Assembly (NCBI GenBank): GCA_015665415.1
Contig: JADFAE010000014.1
Location: forward strand, 248,001 to 312,000
Length of the DNA stretch: 64,000 bases
Direction: 5' to 3'
DNA from: Roseobacter sp.
Lineage (GTDB): Bacteria; Pseudomonadota; Alphaproteobacteria; Rhodobacterales; Rhodobacteraceae
The translations under genes and the position numbers were made by a program. Positions 1 to 7,419 of this stretch are shown piece by piece; positions within the stretch are counted from its first letter, which is position 1; each line of letters starts with the position of its first letter. The notes beneath the pieces were generated by a model that did not search any database, had not been told where the DNA came from, and was given only the letters and a program-made list of their open reading frames with translations.

Positions 1-164
1 AAATGCCCCTCAAAGGCTTCAAACAGGGTGCCTGCCACGCTCGCCAGCGAGCTGTCCGAATAGATCAGCAGAAACAGAACCGAGCTGAGCCCCAGGGAGA
101 CTGCAATCGGCACCCCGATCAGCATCAACCCGATAACCATGGCAAAAAGAAAAATCACGTCCAT
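1..164 (-). CDS. dctM: TRAP transporter large permease, DctM family (partial, 3' end outside window)
   Basis: Only the first 54 or so codons are present, because the gene runs off the left edge. The visible part begins MDVIFLFAMVIGLMLIGVPI and is almost entirely hydrophobic, as expected for the first membrane segments of the 12-TM large subunit of a tripartite ATP-independent periplasmic transporter. The ATG shares one base with the stop codon of the small permease gene (TGATG), so translation is probably coupled. In the family this subunit forms the sodium-coupled channel and pairs with DctQ. Identity rests on position after dctP and dctQ plus hydrophobicity; the substrate cannot be told from this fragment. 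Confidence 0.8.
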   Translation of the reverse strand, partial: MDVIFLFAMVIGLMLIGVPIAVSLGLSSVLFLLIYSDSSLASVAGTLFEAFEGH

Positions 165-844
165 CAATCTTCTCCCTCGGTCGCGCGCGCCCGGGCTTCG
201 TCCAACTCATCTTCAACCTCGTGGCTGGCGACCAACCGGTCAGCCTCCCCGCGCAGCACCTGCAGGGTTGCCTGCGCAAAGCGGAACACCAGCAGCAGCA
301 TCGACAGCGGCAACACCAGATAGGGCACCACTTTCGGCAGTTTTTCATAGGAATCGCCGTAATTGATCAGGTCTTCGAGAAACCGGAAGATCCCAACCAT
401 GGGCACATCCTGCACCTCATAGAAACTTTGCGAACGGGCCTTGAAATCAAACCCGGTTGGGAACCAACGTCCCGAGGTGGGCGGCAGATCCGCAAAAACC
501 GCCCAATAGTCAAAGGCGCCCTTGAGCAGCAGCAAGGAGAAGACAAGACAGCAGAGCGCCGCAATCAGCGCCACCACTTTGCGCGGCCCAGGGCTGAGAA
601 TATTGACAATGGCATCGACGCCGAGATGCGCATGGGTCTTGACCGCATAGGCCGCGCCCAAAAGCACCAGCCAGGCAAACAGGAAGACCGTCAGCTCCAG
701 CGCCCAGAGAATGTTGGAATTAAAGGCGAAACGCGCAATCACATTGGCAAATGTAATCAGTGTCATCAGCCCCAAAAGCAGGGCGATCAGCGTTTCTTCC
801 AGCGAGTTGATAAACCCAGACGGGCCGGTTCTTGCCCCCGACAT
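164..844 (-). CDS. dctQ: TRAP transporter small permease, DctQ family
   Basis: Inner-membrane small subunit of a TRAP transporter, about 226 residues from the ATG at 844 (MSGARTGPSGF). An upstream in-frame ATG at 901 would add 19 residues but places the start inside the hairpin region, so the inner start is preferred; GGGGTGA precedes it. Four hydrophobic segments are visible, including ones near residues 15-40 (LIALLLGLMTLITFANVIARF) and 50-75 (LTVFLFAWLVLLGAAYAV). It carries an extended loop around residues 105-145 and an acidic C-terminal tail. DctQ proteins bind DctM and make up the membrane complex. It follows dctP after a hairpin-rich gap and overlaps dctM by one base. Confidence 0.85.
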   Translation of the reverse strand: MSGARTGPSGFINSLEETLIALLLGLMTLITFANVIARFAFNSNILWALELTVFLFAWLVLLGAAYAVKTHAHLGVDAIVNILSPGPRKVVALIAALCCLVFSLLLLKGAFDYWAVFADLPPTSGRWFPTGFDFKARSQSFYEVQDVPMVGIFRFLEDLINYGDSYEKLPKVVPYLVLPLSMLLLVFRFAQATLQVLRGEADRLVASHEVEDELDEARARATEGED

Positions 845-872
845 AATGGTCACCCCGATTTTTGCATGAGTT

Positions 873-909
873 TGAAAAAGGCACAGGCGGCGGATCCCCA
901 CGCCGCCTG
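873..909 (-). terminator. Rho-independent terminator or attenuator between dctP and dctQ
   Basis: On the minus strand a 9-bp perfect stem (CAGGCGGCG / CGCCGCCTG, loop of 8) at 884-909 is followed by a T tract (TGCCTTTTTC). It lies after dctP and before dctQ. In TRAP operons partial termination here would make far more binding protein than permease. Confidence 0.65.
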
Positions 910-950
910 CAAACCAGGGCGTTCTCAGTCAGTCACCGGCGCCCCGGATG

Positions 951-972
951 CGACCCGCCTCGCGGCGGGTCG
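951..972 (-). other. stable hairpin downstream of dctP
   Basis: Perfect 9-bp stem CGACCCGCC / GGCGGGTCG with a four-base loop, 20 bases past the dctP stop. It has no T tract, so it more likely protects the 3' end of the dctP message than terminates it. It stands about 40 bases before the true terminator-like hairpin at 873-909. Confidence 0.5.
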
Positions 973-991
973 GCTTTAGGCTATCAAAGGT

Positions 992-1993
992 TTAGAAGCC
1001 GGCGTTGATGGCCTGAGCTGCGTCGATCTTATCCTGACCCACGTCACTGGCGAACTGGTCCCAAACCGGTTTCATGGTGTCGACCCAGGCCTGACGCTGC
1101 TCGGCGCTCAGACTGCGCACTTCACCGCCAGCCGCGATGATGGCGTCTTTGGCTTCGCCGTTCACTTGGGTGGATTCCGCATTGCGGGTCTCGGTCACTT
1201 CCCCAAGGATCTGCAGGAACTGTTCGCGCACGGGCGCGTCCAGGCTTTCCAGCCAGTCGACATTGGTCACAACCAAGTAGTCGATGATGCCGTGGTTGGT
1301 TTCGGTGATACCATCCTGAACTTCAAAGAACTTCTTGCCGTAGATGTTGGACCAGGTGTTTTCCTGACCATCGACAACACCCTGCTGCAGCGCGCCATAC
1401 ACTTCCGAGAACGCCATCTTCTGCGGGCTGCCCCCGATGGCTTCCATCTGCGCCACCAGCACGTCCGAAGACTGCACCCGGAACTTCAGACCATTGGCAT
1501 CGGTCGGCGCAACCAGAGGAACATTTGCCGACATCTGCTTCATGCCATTGTGCCAATAGGCCAGCCCCTGCAACCCACGGCGCTGCATGCTGTCCAGCAA
1601 GGCCTGACCGTCGGCGGAGGCCTGGAAGGCGTCCACGGCATCGATGTTCTTGAACATGAAGGGCAGATCGAAGAGACGGAACTCTTTGGTGAATTTCTCG
1701 AACTTCGACAGCGAGGGCGCGGCCAGCTGGACATCGCCCTGCAGCATCGCCTCAAGGACCTTGTTGTCGTTGTATAGCGTCGAGTTCGGGTAGACTTCCA
1801 GGCACATGGTGCCGTTCATCTCGTCATTGATGCGCTGTTCCAGCAGCGAAGCCGCAATCCCTTTGGGGTGTTTGTCGGTATTGGTCACATGGCTGAACTT
1901 GACGACGATTTCGCCTTCGTCACAGCCCGCCTGAGCAGCACCAGCGGTTACGGTCAGCGCCATTGCGGTGGCGGCAGCAGTCATAAGTTTCAT
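992..1993 (-). CDS. dctP: TRAP transporter solute-binding protein, DctP family
   Basis: Periplasmic binding protein that delivers a carboxylate-type substrate to DctQM. The start at 1993 (MKLMTAAATAMALTVTAGA) is preferred over the longer frame because it opens a clean signal peptide ending AQA-G and is preceded by GGGAGGATAGAC. The mature protein has the DctP fold with family hallmarks: a conserved arginine in LKFRVQSSDV, and the GVVDGQENTWSNIY segment that closes over the ligand. Total about 333 residues, normal for the family. Two cysteines (residues near 24 and 66 of the precursor) may form a disulfide. Neighbouring dctBD suggests a C4-dicarboxylate or related acid, but binding-site residues do not settle the ligand. 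Confidence 0.9.
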   Translation of the reverse strand: MKLMTAAATAMALTVTAGAAQAGCDEGEIVVKFSHVTNTDKHPKGIAASLLEQRINDEMNGTMCLEVYPNSTLYNDNKVLEAMLQGDVQLAAPSLSKFEKFTKEFRLFDLPFMFKNIDAVDAFQASADGQALLDSMQRRGLQGLAYWHNGMKQMSANVPLVAPTDANGLKFRVQSSDVLVAQMEAIGGSPQKMAFSEVYGALQQGVVDGQENTWSNIYGKKFFEVQDGITETNHGIIDYLVVTNVDWLESLDAPVREQFLQILGEVTETRNAESTQVNGEAKDAIIAAGGEVRSLSAEQRQAWVDTMKPVWDQFASDVGQDKIDAAQAINAGF

Positions 1994-2030
1994 GTCTATC
2001 CTCCCAGAAAATTTCCGATCCCCCACAAAC

Positions 2031-2046
2031 AGCAGGAGACTTGCCT
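2031..2046 (-). promoter_or_regulatory. candidate sigma-54 promoter of dctP
   Basis: Reading the minus strand, GGCAAG-TCTC-CTGCT keeps the GG and GC doublets exactly 10 bases apart, as in the TGGCACG-N4-TTGCW consensus, with mismatches at three flanking positions. The GC lies about 40 bases before the dctP ATG, leaving a short leader with the ribosome site. Two operator dyads lie 130-180 bases further upstream, the usual enhancer distance. It is a pattern match only. Confidence 0.4.
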
Positions 2047-2175
2047 ACAGGATTGCCAGTTGCACGGCAGGGCTCAAGAAGTGTTTCAAATTCTATTGAT
2101 CCGGAAGGGTTCGTATTATTTTCCATAAGGTTACTTGAAATTCTGCGCCCCGCCACCATAGCGGGCCAGCGCGGT

Positions 2176-2193
2176 TGTGCGAAATCTCGCACA
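2176..2193 (-). promoter_or_regulatory. DctD-type operator dyad, dctP-proximal
   Basis: Inverted repeat TGTGCG-AAATCT-CGCACA, perfect in both 6-base arms. It resembles the TGTGCGG...CCGCACA type of site described for rhizobial DctD upstream of dctA (from memory). It lies in the gap between dctD and dctP and pairs with an identical-arm dyad 32 bp away. Confidence 0.6.
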
Positions 2194-2207
2194 GCCTTTG
2201 CACGACT

Positions 2208-2225
2208 TGTGCGAAAAACCGCACA
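2208..2225 (-). promoter_or_regulatory. DctD-type operator dyad, dctP-distal
   Basis: Inverted repeat TGTGCG-AAAAAC-CGCACA. Both arms equal those of the neighbouring dyad, and the two centres are 32 bp apart, about three helical turns, so two dimers would sit on the same DNA face. The remaining sequence of the 321-bp dctD-dctP gap shows no gene. Confidence 0.6.
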
Positions 2226-2314
2226 GCTCAACCAGGGTCTGAATGGGCAAGGAATCGCCAATTCCGATCTGGGTGTAGGCCAAAGGTTCGAATGGAAGGC
2301 CCGGACGTCTCCGG

Positions 2315-3544
2315 TCAGCGCCGATAGCTTTCGGGGCGAATGCCATAGCGGGCCAATTTGTCATAGAATGTCTTGCGGGGCAGCTTGAGCGCCTCGGCAG
2401 CTGCTGCCGCCCGGCCATTCTGGCGACCAAGGGCGGCAATCAGCAAGGAGCGTTCCACCTGCGCCAGCTGCTCTGCCAGCCCCAGTTCGGCAGTGGCATT
2501 GACCTCATCCGGCATCCCCAGAACAAAGCGCATCGCCGCCGACATCAAAGAGCGTGCATTACCCGGCCAATCCTGCGCCATCAGGGCGGCCAACTGCTCC
2601 TGGCTGATCTCTGGGGCCTCGATCCCGGCCTGCTCGGCGGCCTGGGCCACATAAAGACGAAACAGCACCGGAATATCGCCGGGACGTTCTGCCAACGCTG
2701 GGATGCGCACCCGCATGCCCTCAAGCCGGTAATAGAGGTCTGCACCAAAACTACCCTGGGCCACCAGCTCTGCCAGATCTGCCGTACTGCCTGTGATCAA
2801 CCGGGGCTCCCCACCCTGTTCGATATGCTCCAGAACCGCATATTGCAGCGCCTCCGACAGCGCCGAGATTTCATCCAGAAACAACGACCCGTCGCCGGCC
2901 TGGAGACAGAGATCGGCAAAATCAGCCGTCGTCAGCTCAGCGGAGGGAGATTTCACAAAAGGCGCCTGCGCGCGCGGTGACATCAGGTGAATGACCTCGG
3001 CCACCTTGGAAATTCCGCTGCCCGCCGGGCCCGCGACCAGAACCTCGGCCATGGTGGGAGCAACGGCCCGCACCCTCGCCCGCAGCTCTTCGGATAGCGG
3101 AGAAGTGCCAAACAGCATGCGCGCTGCCGGGTCACCATCTTCAAGTCTCTGTTTGAAGTCCCGGTTTTCCAGAACCAGCCTGCGGGTCTTCAGAGCGCGC
3201 TCCAGGACGGCCAGCAAATCAGCGGTGACGCAGGGCTTTTCCAAGAAGCCAAAGGCCCCGCCAGACATTGCCTTGACGGCCATCGGGATATCACCTTCTC
3301 CGGTCAGCAGGATCACCGGCAGATCCTCATCAACGCTGCGCACATAGTCCAGCAGATGAAACCCGTCGCGCCCCGGCATCCGGATATCAGACAGGATGAC
3401 ACCATCAAAACCGGTGGTGATCAGATCCTTGGCGGCCACAAAAGATCCCGCCGTGACCGGGTCCAGATCCTTCAGCTCAAGCGTCTGCGCCAGCGCTTCG
3501 CGCAAGGCGGCATCATCATCCACCACCAAAACCTTGCGGGTCAT
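2315..3544 (-). CDS. dctD: DctD-like response regulator with a degenerate AAA+ domain
   Basis: Response regulator of the NtrC/DctD type, 409 residues, paired with the adjacent sensor kinase. Residues 1-120 are a receiver with an acidic pocket (VDDD, 8-11), phosphoacceptor Asp53 (LSDIRMPG) and the FLEKP lysine. Residues about 145-330 are AAA+-like: Walker B-like LFLDEIS, FGADLYYRLEG and the RPGDIPVL segment are intact. The Walker A loop however reads GPAGSGIS, with isoleucine where the ATP-binding lysine belongs, and about 20 residues containing the sigma-54-contacting GAFTGA loop are missing. A Fis-type helix-turn-helix closes the protein (RAAAAAEALKLPRKTFYDKLARYG). It probably still binds DNA but should not work as a normal sigma-54 activator. 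Its ATG overlaps the dctB stop by four bases. Confidence 0.85.
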   Translation of the reverse strand: MTRKVLVVDDDAALREALAQTLELKDLDPVTAGSFVAAKDLITTGFDGVILSDIRMPGRDGFHLLDYVRSVDEDLPVILLTGEGDIPMAVKAMSGGAFGFLEKPCVTADLLAVLERALKTRRLVLENRDFKQRLEDGDPAARMLFGTSPLSEELRARVRAVAPTMAEVLVAGPAGSGISKVAEVIHLMSPRAQAPFVKSPSAELTTADFADLCLQAGDGSLFLDEISALSEALQYAVLEHIEQGGEPRLITGSTADLAELVAQGSFGADLYYRLEGMRVRIPALAERPGDIPVLFRLYVAQAAEQAGIEAPEISQEQLAALMAQDWPGNARSLMSAAMRFVLGMPDEVNATAELGLAEQLAQVERSLLIAALGRQNGRAAAAAEALKLPRKTFYDKLARYGIRPESYRR

Positions 3545-5352
3545 GTCCCTGCCCCCTCGGTCCAGCGATCCAGCTCAACAGTGAAAACAGCACCTTGCGC
3601 GCCATTGGCCCCGCGAATATTGCCGCCAAAACTTTGCAGCAACCCATAGGATATGGACAGCCCCAGCCCCATGCCCTCGGAACTGCTGACCACCTTGGTC
3701 GAATAGAAGGGGTCAAACATTTTTTCCGGTTCCTTGATACCGGGCCCAATATCGGTCACCGAAACCGCCAGCCGCTCAGCGGCCTCCAGCGTGATTGTGA
3801 TGGCGCGAACCTCCTGGCCCAGCATGGCATCCGCCGCATTGTTGATCAGATTGACAAAGACCTGCGTCAGCCGCACCTCACCACCCCAGGCAAGGTAAGT
3901 GCCATCGTCTTGCGGCGGGGTCCAGTTCAGCGAGACATCATCGGTCTCGAGCCGCGAGGCGGTCAGTTCAACCGCCGTATTGATCACCTGCACCAGATCG
4001 ACCTTTGCCATCGGCTCATTTTCGTTGCGCGAAAAGGCCCGCAGATTCTTGATGATCCGGGCCATGCGCGTCGACATGCCCGCAATCCGCGTCAGGTTCT
4101 CACCAACGCGATCATTCTGGTCCCGCAGTAAAAAGGCCTCGGCGTTTTCGGCATATTGCTGGATCGCCATCAATGGCTGGTTCAACTCGTGGCTGATGCC
4201 CGCCGACATTTGCCCCAGCGCTGACAGTTTCCCCGCCTGCACCAGCTCTTCCTGGGCCTTCTTCAAGGCCGCCTCGGCCTCTTCGCGTTCATTCACTTCG
4301 CGGCGCAGCTGGCTGTTGGTCGATTGCAAAGCCCGCGTGCGGGCTTCGACCCGGCTCTCCAATACCGCATTGGCCTCAGCCAGGGTTCGGCGGCGTTCCA
4401 TGGTCAGGAACAAAAAGGTGCCAAAAGCCAGACAGAGCGCCGCCAAGGCCGCAGCCTGTAGCGCCGCCAGGCGGCGCGCCGGGGCCACATCAACCAAGAT
4501 CTGCCCCTCAAGGCCAATCACGGGCAGCCCCACCGTCTGATGCAGGGCCTGCCGTGGCAGGCTTGTACTGCCAGCGGCCTGCCAGATGCTATGCGCGCCT
4601 GAACGCGACACCCGATAGTCCAGCGGAGCTGCATCAGCAGGCGAAATCCCGGGCGCGTTGCTGTTTTGACGCCAAAACAAAAGCTCCGGGCGATTGGAGA
4701 TAAAGACCTCTCCACTAGCATTGGTAAAAAACACCGTCGGCAGCGAGCCACGCCAGGTCTGTTCCACATCTTCGACATCCGCCACCACCACCAGAGCGCC
4801 GGAAATGGAGGACAAAGCAGAAAATCTGGGGGCGGCATAGAAATAGGCACGGCGTCCATTTGCAGCCAAAACCCCGGACCCGGTCCCCAGAGCCCCCTGC
4901 ATGGCCCGGCGAAAATAGTCCTCCTTGGCAATCTGATCAGACGTCATGCCTGCAGCAGAGACCAGAACCTGGCCGCTGGTATCAGCAAAAAACACATCCA
5001 ATGCGGCGGTCTTATCCGCAACCGCCCGTAAAAACCTTTGTGCCTGCGCACGATCAGCCCCTGTCTGCAACTGATCCAGCGCCGGATGGTCCGCCATCAA
5101 AACCGCCAGTTCCTGATAGATCTGCAATTGCGTGCTGACCCGGTCAGAGGCCAGCGCCAGGTCCCCGGCACTGCGTTCAGCCAGAGAATCCAAGGCCTGC
5201 CGATAGCCATAAGTCCAAGTTGCAGCGCCGATCCCGACAACCACCAGAACAAAGCCCAATAACAAAGCCCAGCGTTTCAATTTTCTTTGGCTCTCTTTCG
5301 ATCTTCTCTTTGCTTGCAGTCTAACAAGACTGCCCTTGCAAAGACCAGCCAC
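3541..5352 (-). CDS. dctB: DctB-like sensor histidine kinase
   Basis: Membrane sensor kinase partner of DctD. A first membrane segment (ALLLGFVLVVVGIGAATWTYGY) leads into a periplasmic sensor of about 240 residues of the double-CACHE type, then a second membrane segment (LQAAALAALCLAFGTFLFL), a coiled coil, the phosphoacceptor helix (SHELNQP, His near residue 387) and an ATPase domain with N box NNAADAM, G1 box DIGPGI and G2 box MGLGLSISYG. No convincing ATG exists near the N-terminus. The GTG at 5352 is taken as the start; a TTG nearer the membrane helix is possible. An ATG at 5553 would overlap the divergent P450 gene by 184 bases and is rejected. Confidence 0.85.
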   Translation of the reverse strand: MAGLCKGSLVRLQAKRRSKESQRKLKRWALLLGFVLVVVGIGAATWTYGYRQALDSLAERSAGDLALASDRVSTQLQIYQELAVLMADHPALDQLQTGADRAQAQRFLRAVADKTAALDVFFADTSGQVLVSAAGMTSDQIAKEDYFRRAMQGALGTGSGVLAANGRRAYFYAAPRFSALSSISGALVVVADVEDVEQTWRGSLPTVFFTNASGEVFISNRPELLFWRQNSNAPGISPADAAPLDYRVSRSGAHSIWQAAGSTSLPRQALHQTVGLPVIGLEGQILVDVAPARRLAALQAAALAALCLAFGTFLFLTMERRRTLAEANAVLESRVEARTRALQSTNSQLRREVNEREEAEAALKKAQEELVQAGKLSALGQMSAGISHELNQPLMAIQQYAENAEAFLLRDQNDRVGENLTRIAGMSTRMARIIKNLRAFSRNENEPMAKVDLVQVINTAVELTASRLETDDVSLNWTPPQDDGTYLAWGGEVRLTQVFVNLINNAADAMLGQEVRAITITLEAAERLAVSVTDIGPGIKEPEKMFDPFYSTKVVSSSEGMGLGLSISYGLLQSFGGNIRGANGAQGAVFTVELDRWTEGAGT

Positions 5353-5369
5353 GATAGCGATGGTCCGCC

Positions 5370-6554
5370 ATGGACACCGTGACCCAATCCCCGACCGACC
5401 CCAGCTTTGTGCAGGACCCTTATGCCTTTTATGCCAGAGTGCGCGCCCAGACAGGCCTGTGCTATTGGCAGGACTATGGCATGCCGGCGGCGTTTCGTCG
5501 CGCAGCGGTGCATGCCCTCCTGCGCGACCGTCGATTTGGCCGCGAAATCCCAACAGAAATGCGCCGCCCCAGCCCCGCCCATCTGGCCCCTTTTCTCGCC
5601 ACTGAGGCTCATTCCATGCTTGAGGCAGAGCCTCCCCGGCATACCCGCCTGCGCCGGTTGGTGATGCGGGCCTTCACCTCGCGCCAGATCCAGGCCCAAC
5701 GGGAGGGGATCACCGCCCTGTGCCACAGCCTGATCGACGGATTCCCCGCAACCGGCCCCTTTGATCTTCTCTCCGCCTATTGCACCCAGGTGCCAGTGAT
5801 AACCATCTGCCGCCTTTTGGGGGTACCAACAGAAATGGCCCCCCAGTTGCTGCGCTGGTCCCATGACATGGTGGCGATGTATCAGGCCAACAAAACCCAT
5901 GACACCGAATGTGCCGCTTCACTGGCCGCACAGGCCTTCTCTGATTTCCTGCGAGACTATGTGGAGCAACGCCGCAGCGCCCCCCGGGATGATCTGATCA
6001 CCGATCTCATTGCCGCCGAAGAAGAAGGCGACAAGCTTAGCACCGATGAGTTGATTGGCACCTGTATCCTGTTGCTCAACGCAGGCCATGAGGCCACGGT
6101 CCATGCGCTTGGAAACGGCGTCAAGACCCTGATGCAACAGGGCTGGGACCCCGCCTGGCTGGCCCCTGCGGGCATTGAGGGCCTGGTCGAGGAAATCCTG
6201 CGCTTTGACCCACCGTTACATCTGTTCACCCGCTACGCCTACGAAGAGGCTGAGGTCATGGGACATCGCTTTCAGCGCGGTGACCAGGTTGCTCTGTTGC
6301 TGGCCTCGGCCAACCGTGATCCTGCCGCCGAAGAGGATCCCGAAACCTTTGATCCAACCCGACCCGCCCGCACCAACGCAGCCTTTGGCGGTGGGCTGCA
6401 TTTCTGCGTCGGTGCCCCCCTGGCGCGTCTGGAAATGCAGATTGCCTTGCCGATCCTGTTTGAACGCTGCCCAAATCTCGAACTCGCAGGCCAGCCGCAA
6501 TACAGCAACAGCTACCATTTCCACGGGCTGAGCAACTTGCAGGTCACGCGCTAA
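5370..6554 (+). CDS. cytochrome P450
   Basis: Soluble bacterial class I P450 of 394 residues, normal length. The heme-thiolate signature FGGGLHFCVGAPLARLE places the proximal cysteine at residue 346. The I helix has the acid-alcohol pair needed for oxygen activation (LLNAGHEATVHALG), and the K-helix ExxR is EEILR. Substrate unknown; it needs an external ferredoxin and reductase, and none is adjacent. The ATG is only 17 bases from the divergent dctB start and has no good Shine-Dalgarno sequence, so the message may be leaderless or nearly so. It is followed by a noncoding region with a strong palindrome. Confidence 0.9.
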   Translation: MDTVTQSPTDPSFVQDPYAFYARVRAQTGLCYWQDYGMPAAFRRAAVHALLRDRRFGREIPTEMRRPSPAHLAPFLATEAHSMLEAEPPRHTRLRRLVMRAFTSRQIQAQREGITALCHSLIDGFPATGPFDLLSAYCTQVPVITICRLLGVPTEMAPQLLRWSHDMVAMYQANKTHDTECAASLAAQAFSDFLRDYVEQRRSAPRDDLITDLIAAEEEGDKLSTDELIGTCILLLNAGHEATVHALGNGVKTLMQQGWDPAWLAPAGIEGLVEEILRFDPPLHLFTRYAYEEAEVMGHRFQRGDQVALLLASANRDPAAEEDPETFDPTRPARTNAAFGGGLHFCVGAPLARLEMQIALPILFERCPNLELAGQPQYSNSYHFHGLSNLQVTR

Positions 6555-6647
6555 CCGCGCCGCTGCGGGTCAAGGAGGGCCAAAGGCCCCCGTGCATCGC
6601 ACGGCTTGTCCTTGACGCGCAGATCCTTCTTATTATTGCCATGGCGT

Positions 6648-6673
6648 CTTCAGGGGCAGATCTGCCCCTGAAG
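6648..6673. repeat. 26-bp perfect palindrome, terminator-like
   Basis: CTTCAGGGGCAGA followed immediately by its exact reverse complement. Allowing one bulged T, the stem extends a further three pairs (GCG/CGC). It sits between the convergent P450 and Lrp genes and could end transcription in both directions, though neither side has a T tract. A second, looser repeat (GTCAAGGA ... TCCTTGAC) lies at about 6569-6615. Confidence 0.7.
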
Positions 6674-6805
6674 CGCTTCTCAGCAAGACCCCCCCTCCGA
6701 TCCAGAAGGCGCTGCCGCTCTCGTTCTGTGTCAGCTCTCCACAGCCAGAAATAGGCGCGCGGGAGCGCTCCGTTTGATCACGCCTGGCAAGAGGGACCCG
6801 TGCCG

Positions 6806-7273
6806 CTATCCGTCCAGTGGCAGCATGGTGGTGGATTTGATCTCTTCCATCGACAACAGCGCCGTAACATTGTGCACTTTCACCTCTGAGATCAGCGCCT
6901 GATAGAAGACGTCATAGGCCCGCGCATTCTGCACCCGCACCTTGAGGATATAGTCGATGTCCCCCGCCAGCCGGTGGGCTTCCTGCACCTCGGGACGATC
7001 CCGCAGCGCCTTCAGGAATTTGGCCTGCCACTCCGCTTCATGCTCCGAGGTGCGGATCAGCACAAAGAAACAGGCCTCAAATCCCAGCGCCTCGGCATCC
7101 AGCACCACGGTCTGCTGACCAATCACGCCAGCCTCGCGCAATTTGCGGATCCGATTCCACACCGGCGTCTTGGAACTGCCCACTTGCCGGGCAATTTCAT
7201 CCAGCGATTGCCCCGCATCGCGCTGCAGCTCTGCCAGAATTTTCCGGTCCGTCGCATCGATCCGCACTGTCAT
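6806..7273 (-). CDS. Lrp/AsnC family transcriptional regulator
   Basis: DNA-binding regulator of 155 residues, standard length for the feast/famine family. The N-terminal helix-turn-helix is clear (DATDRKILAELQRDAGQSLD, then VGSSKTPVWNRIRKLREAGVI), followed by an RAM ligand-binding domain with the GDIDYILKVRV strand. It is transcribed away from the sulfite-reduction operon, with 146 bases between the two starts. Such divergent placement suggests that it controls itself and the operon, perhaps sensing a sulfur amino acid. That function is inferred from position only. Confidence 0.9.
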   Translation of the reverse strand: MTVRIDATDRKILAELQRDAGQSLDEIARQVGSSKTPVWNRIRKLREAGVIGQQTVVLDAEALGFEACFFVLIRTSEHEAEWQAKFLKALRDRPEVQEAHRLAGDIDYILKVRVQNARAYDVFYQALISEVKVHNVTALLSMEEIKSTTMLPLDG

Positions 7274-7329
7274 TCTCGTTTTCCCTCTGTTTCAGGACCA
7301 TTCTATCTGACTGCACGGCAACCTGGGAC

Positions 7330-7385
7330 GTTATTCCTTATTTCCCCAAGTCTATAGCGCAATAGTGGGAATATTTCCTATATCT
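7330..7385. promoter_or_regulatory. candidate Lrp operator and divergent promoter region
   Basis: The AT-rich core of the Lrp-cysG gap holds TTATTCCTTATTTCC and GGGAATATTTCC, two related arms about 40 bases apart; GGAATATTTCC is itself nearly palindromic. The local drop in GC and the divergent layout fit an autoregulatory Lrp site. No footprint-quality motif can be claimed. Confidence 0.3.
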
Positions 7386-7419
7386 ACCTTCAAGTCAAAC
7401 AACAGCAAAGAGGTCCGAA

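Noticed and set aside
3541-5553. Longer DctB start at 5553
   Set aside because: It would overlap the divergent P450 gene by 184 bases and the extra residues lack any hydrophobic or conserved feature.
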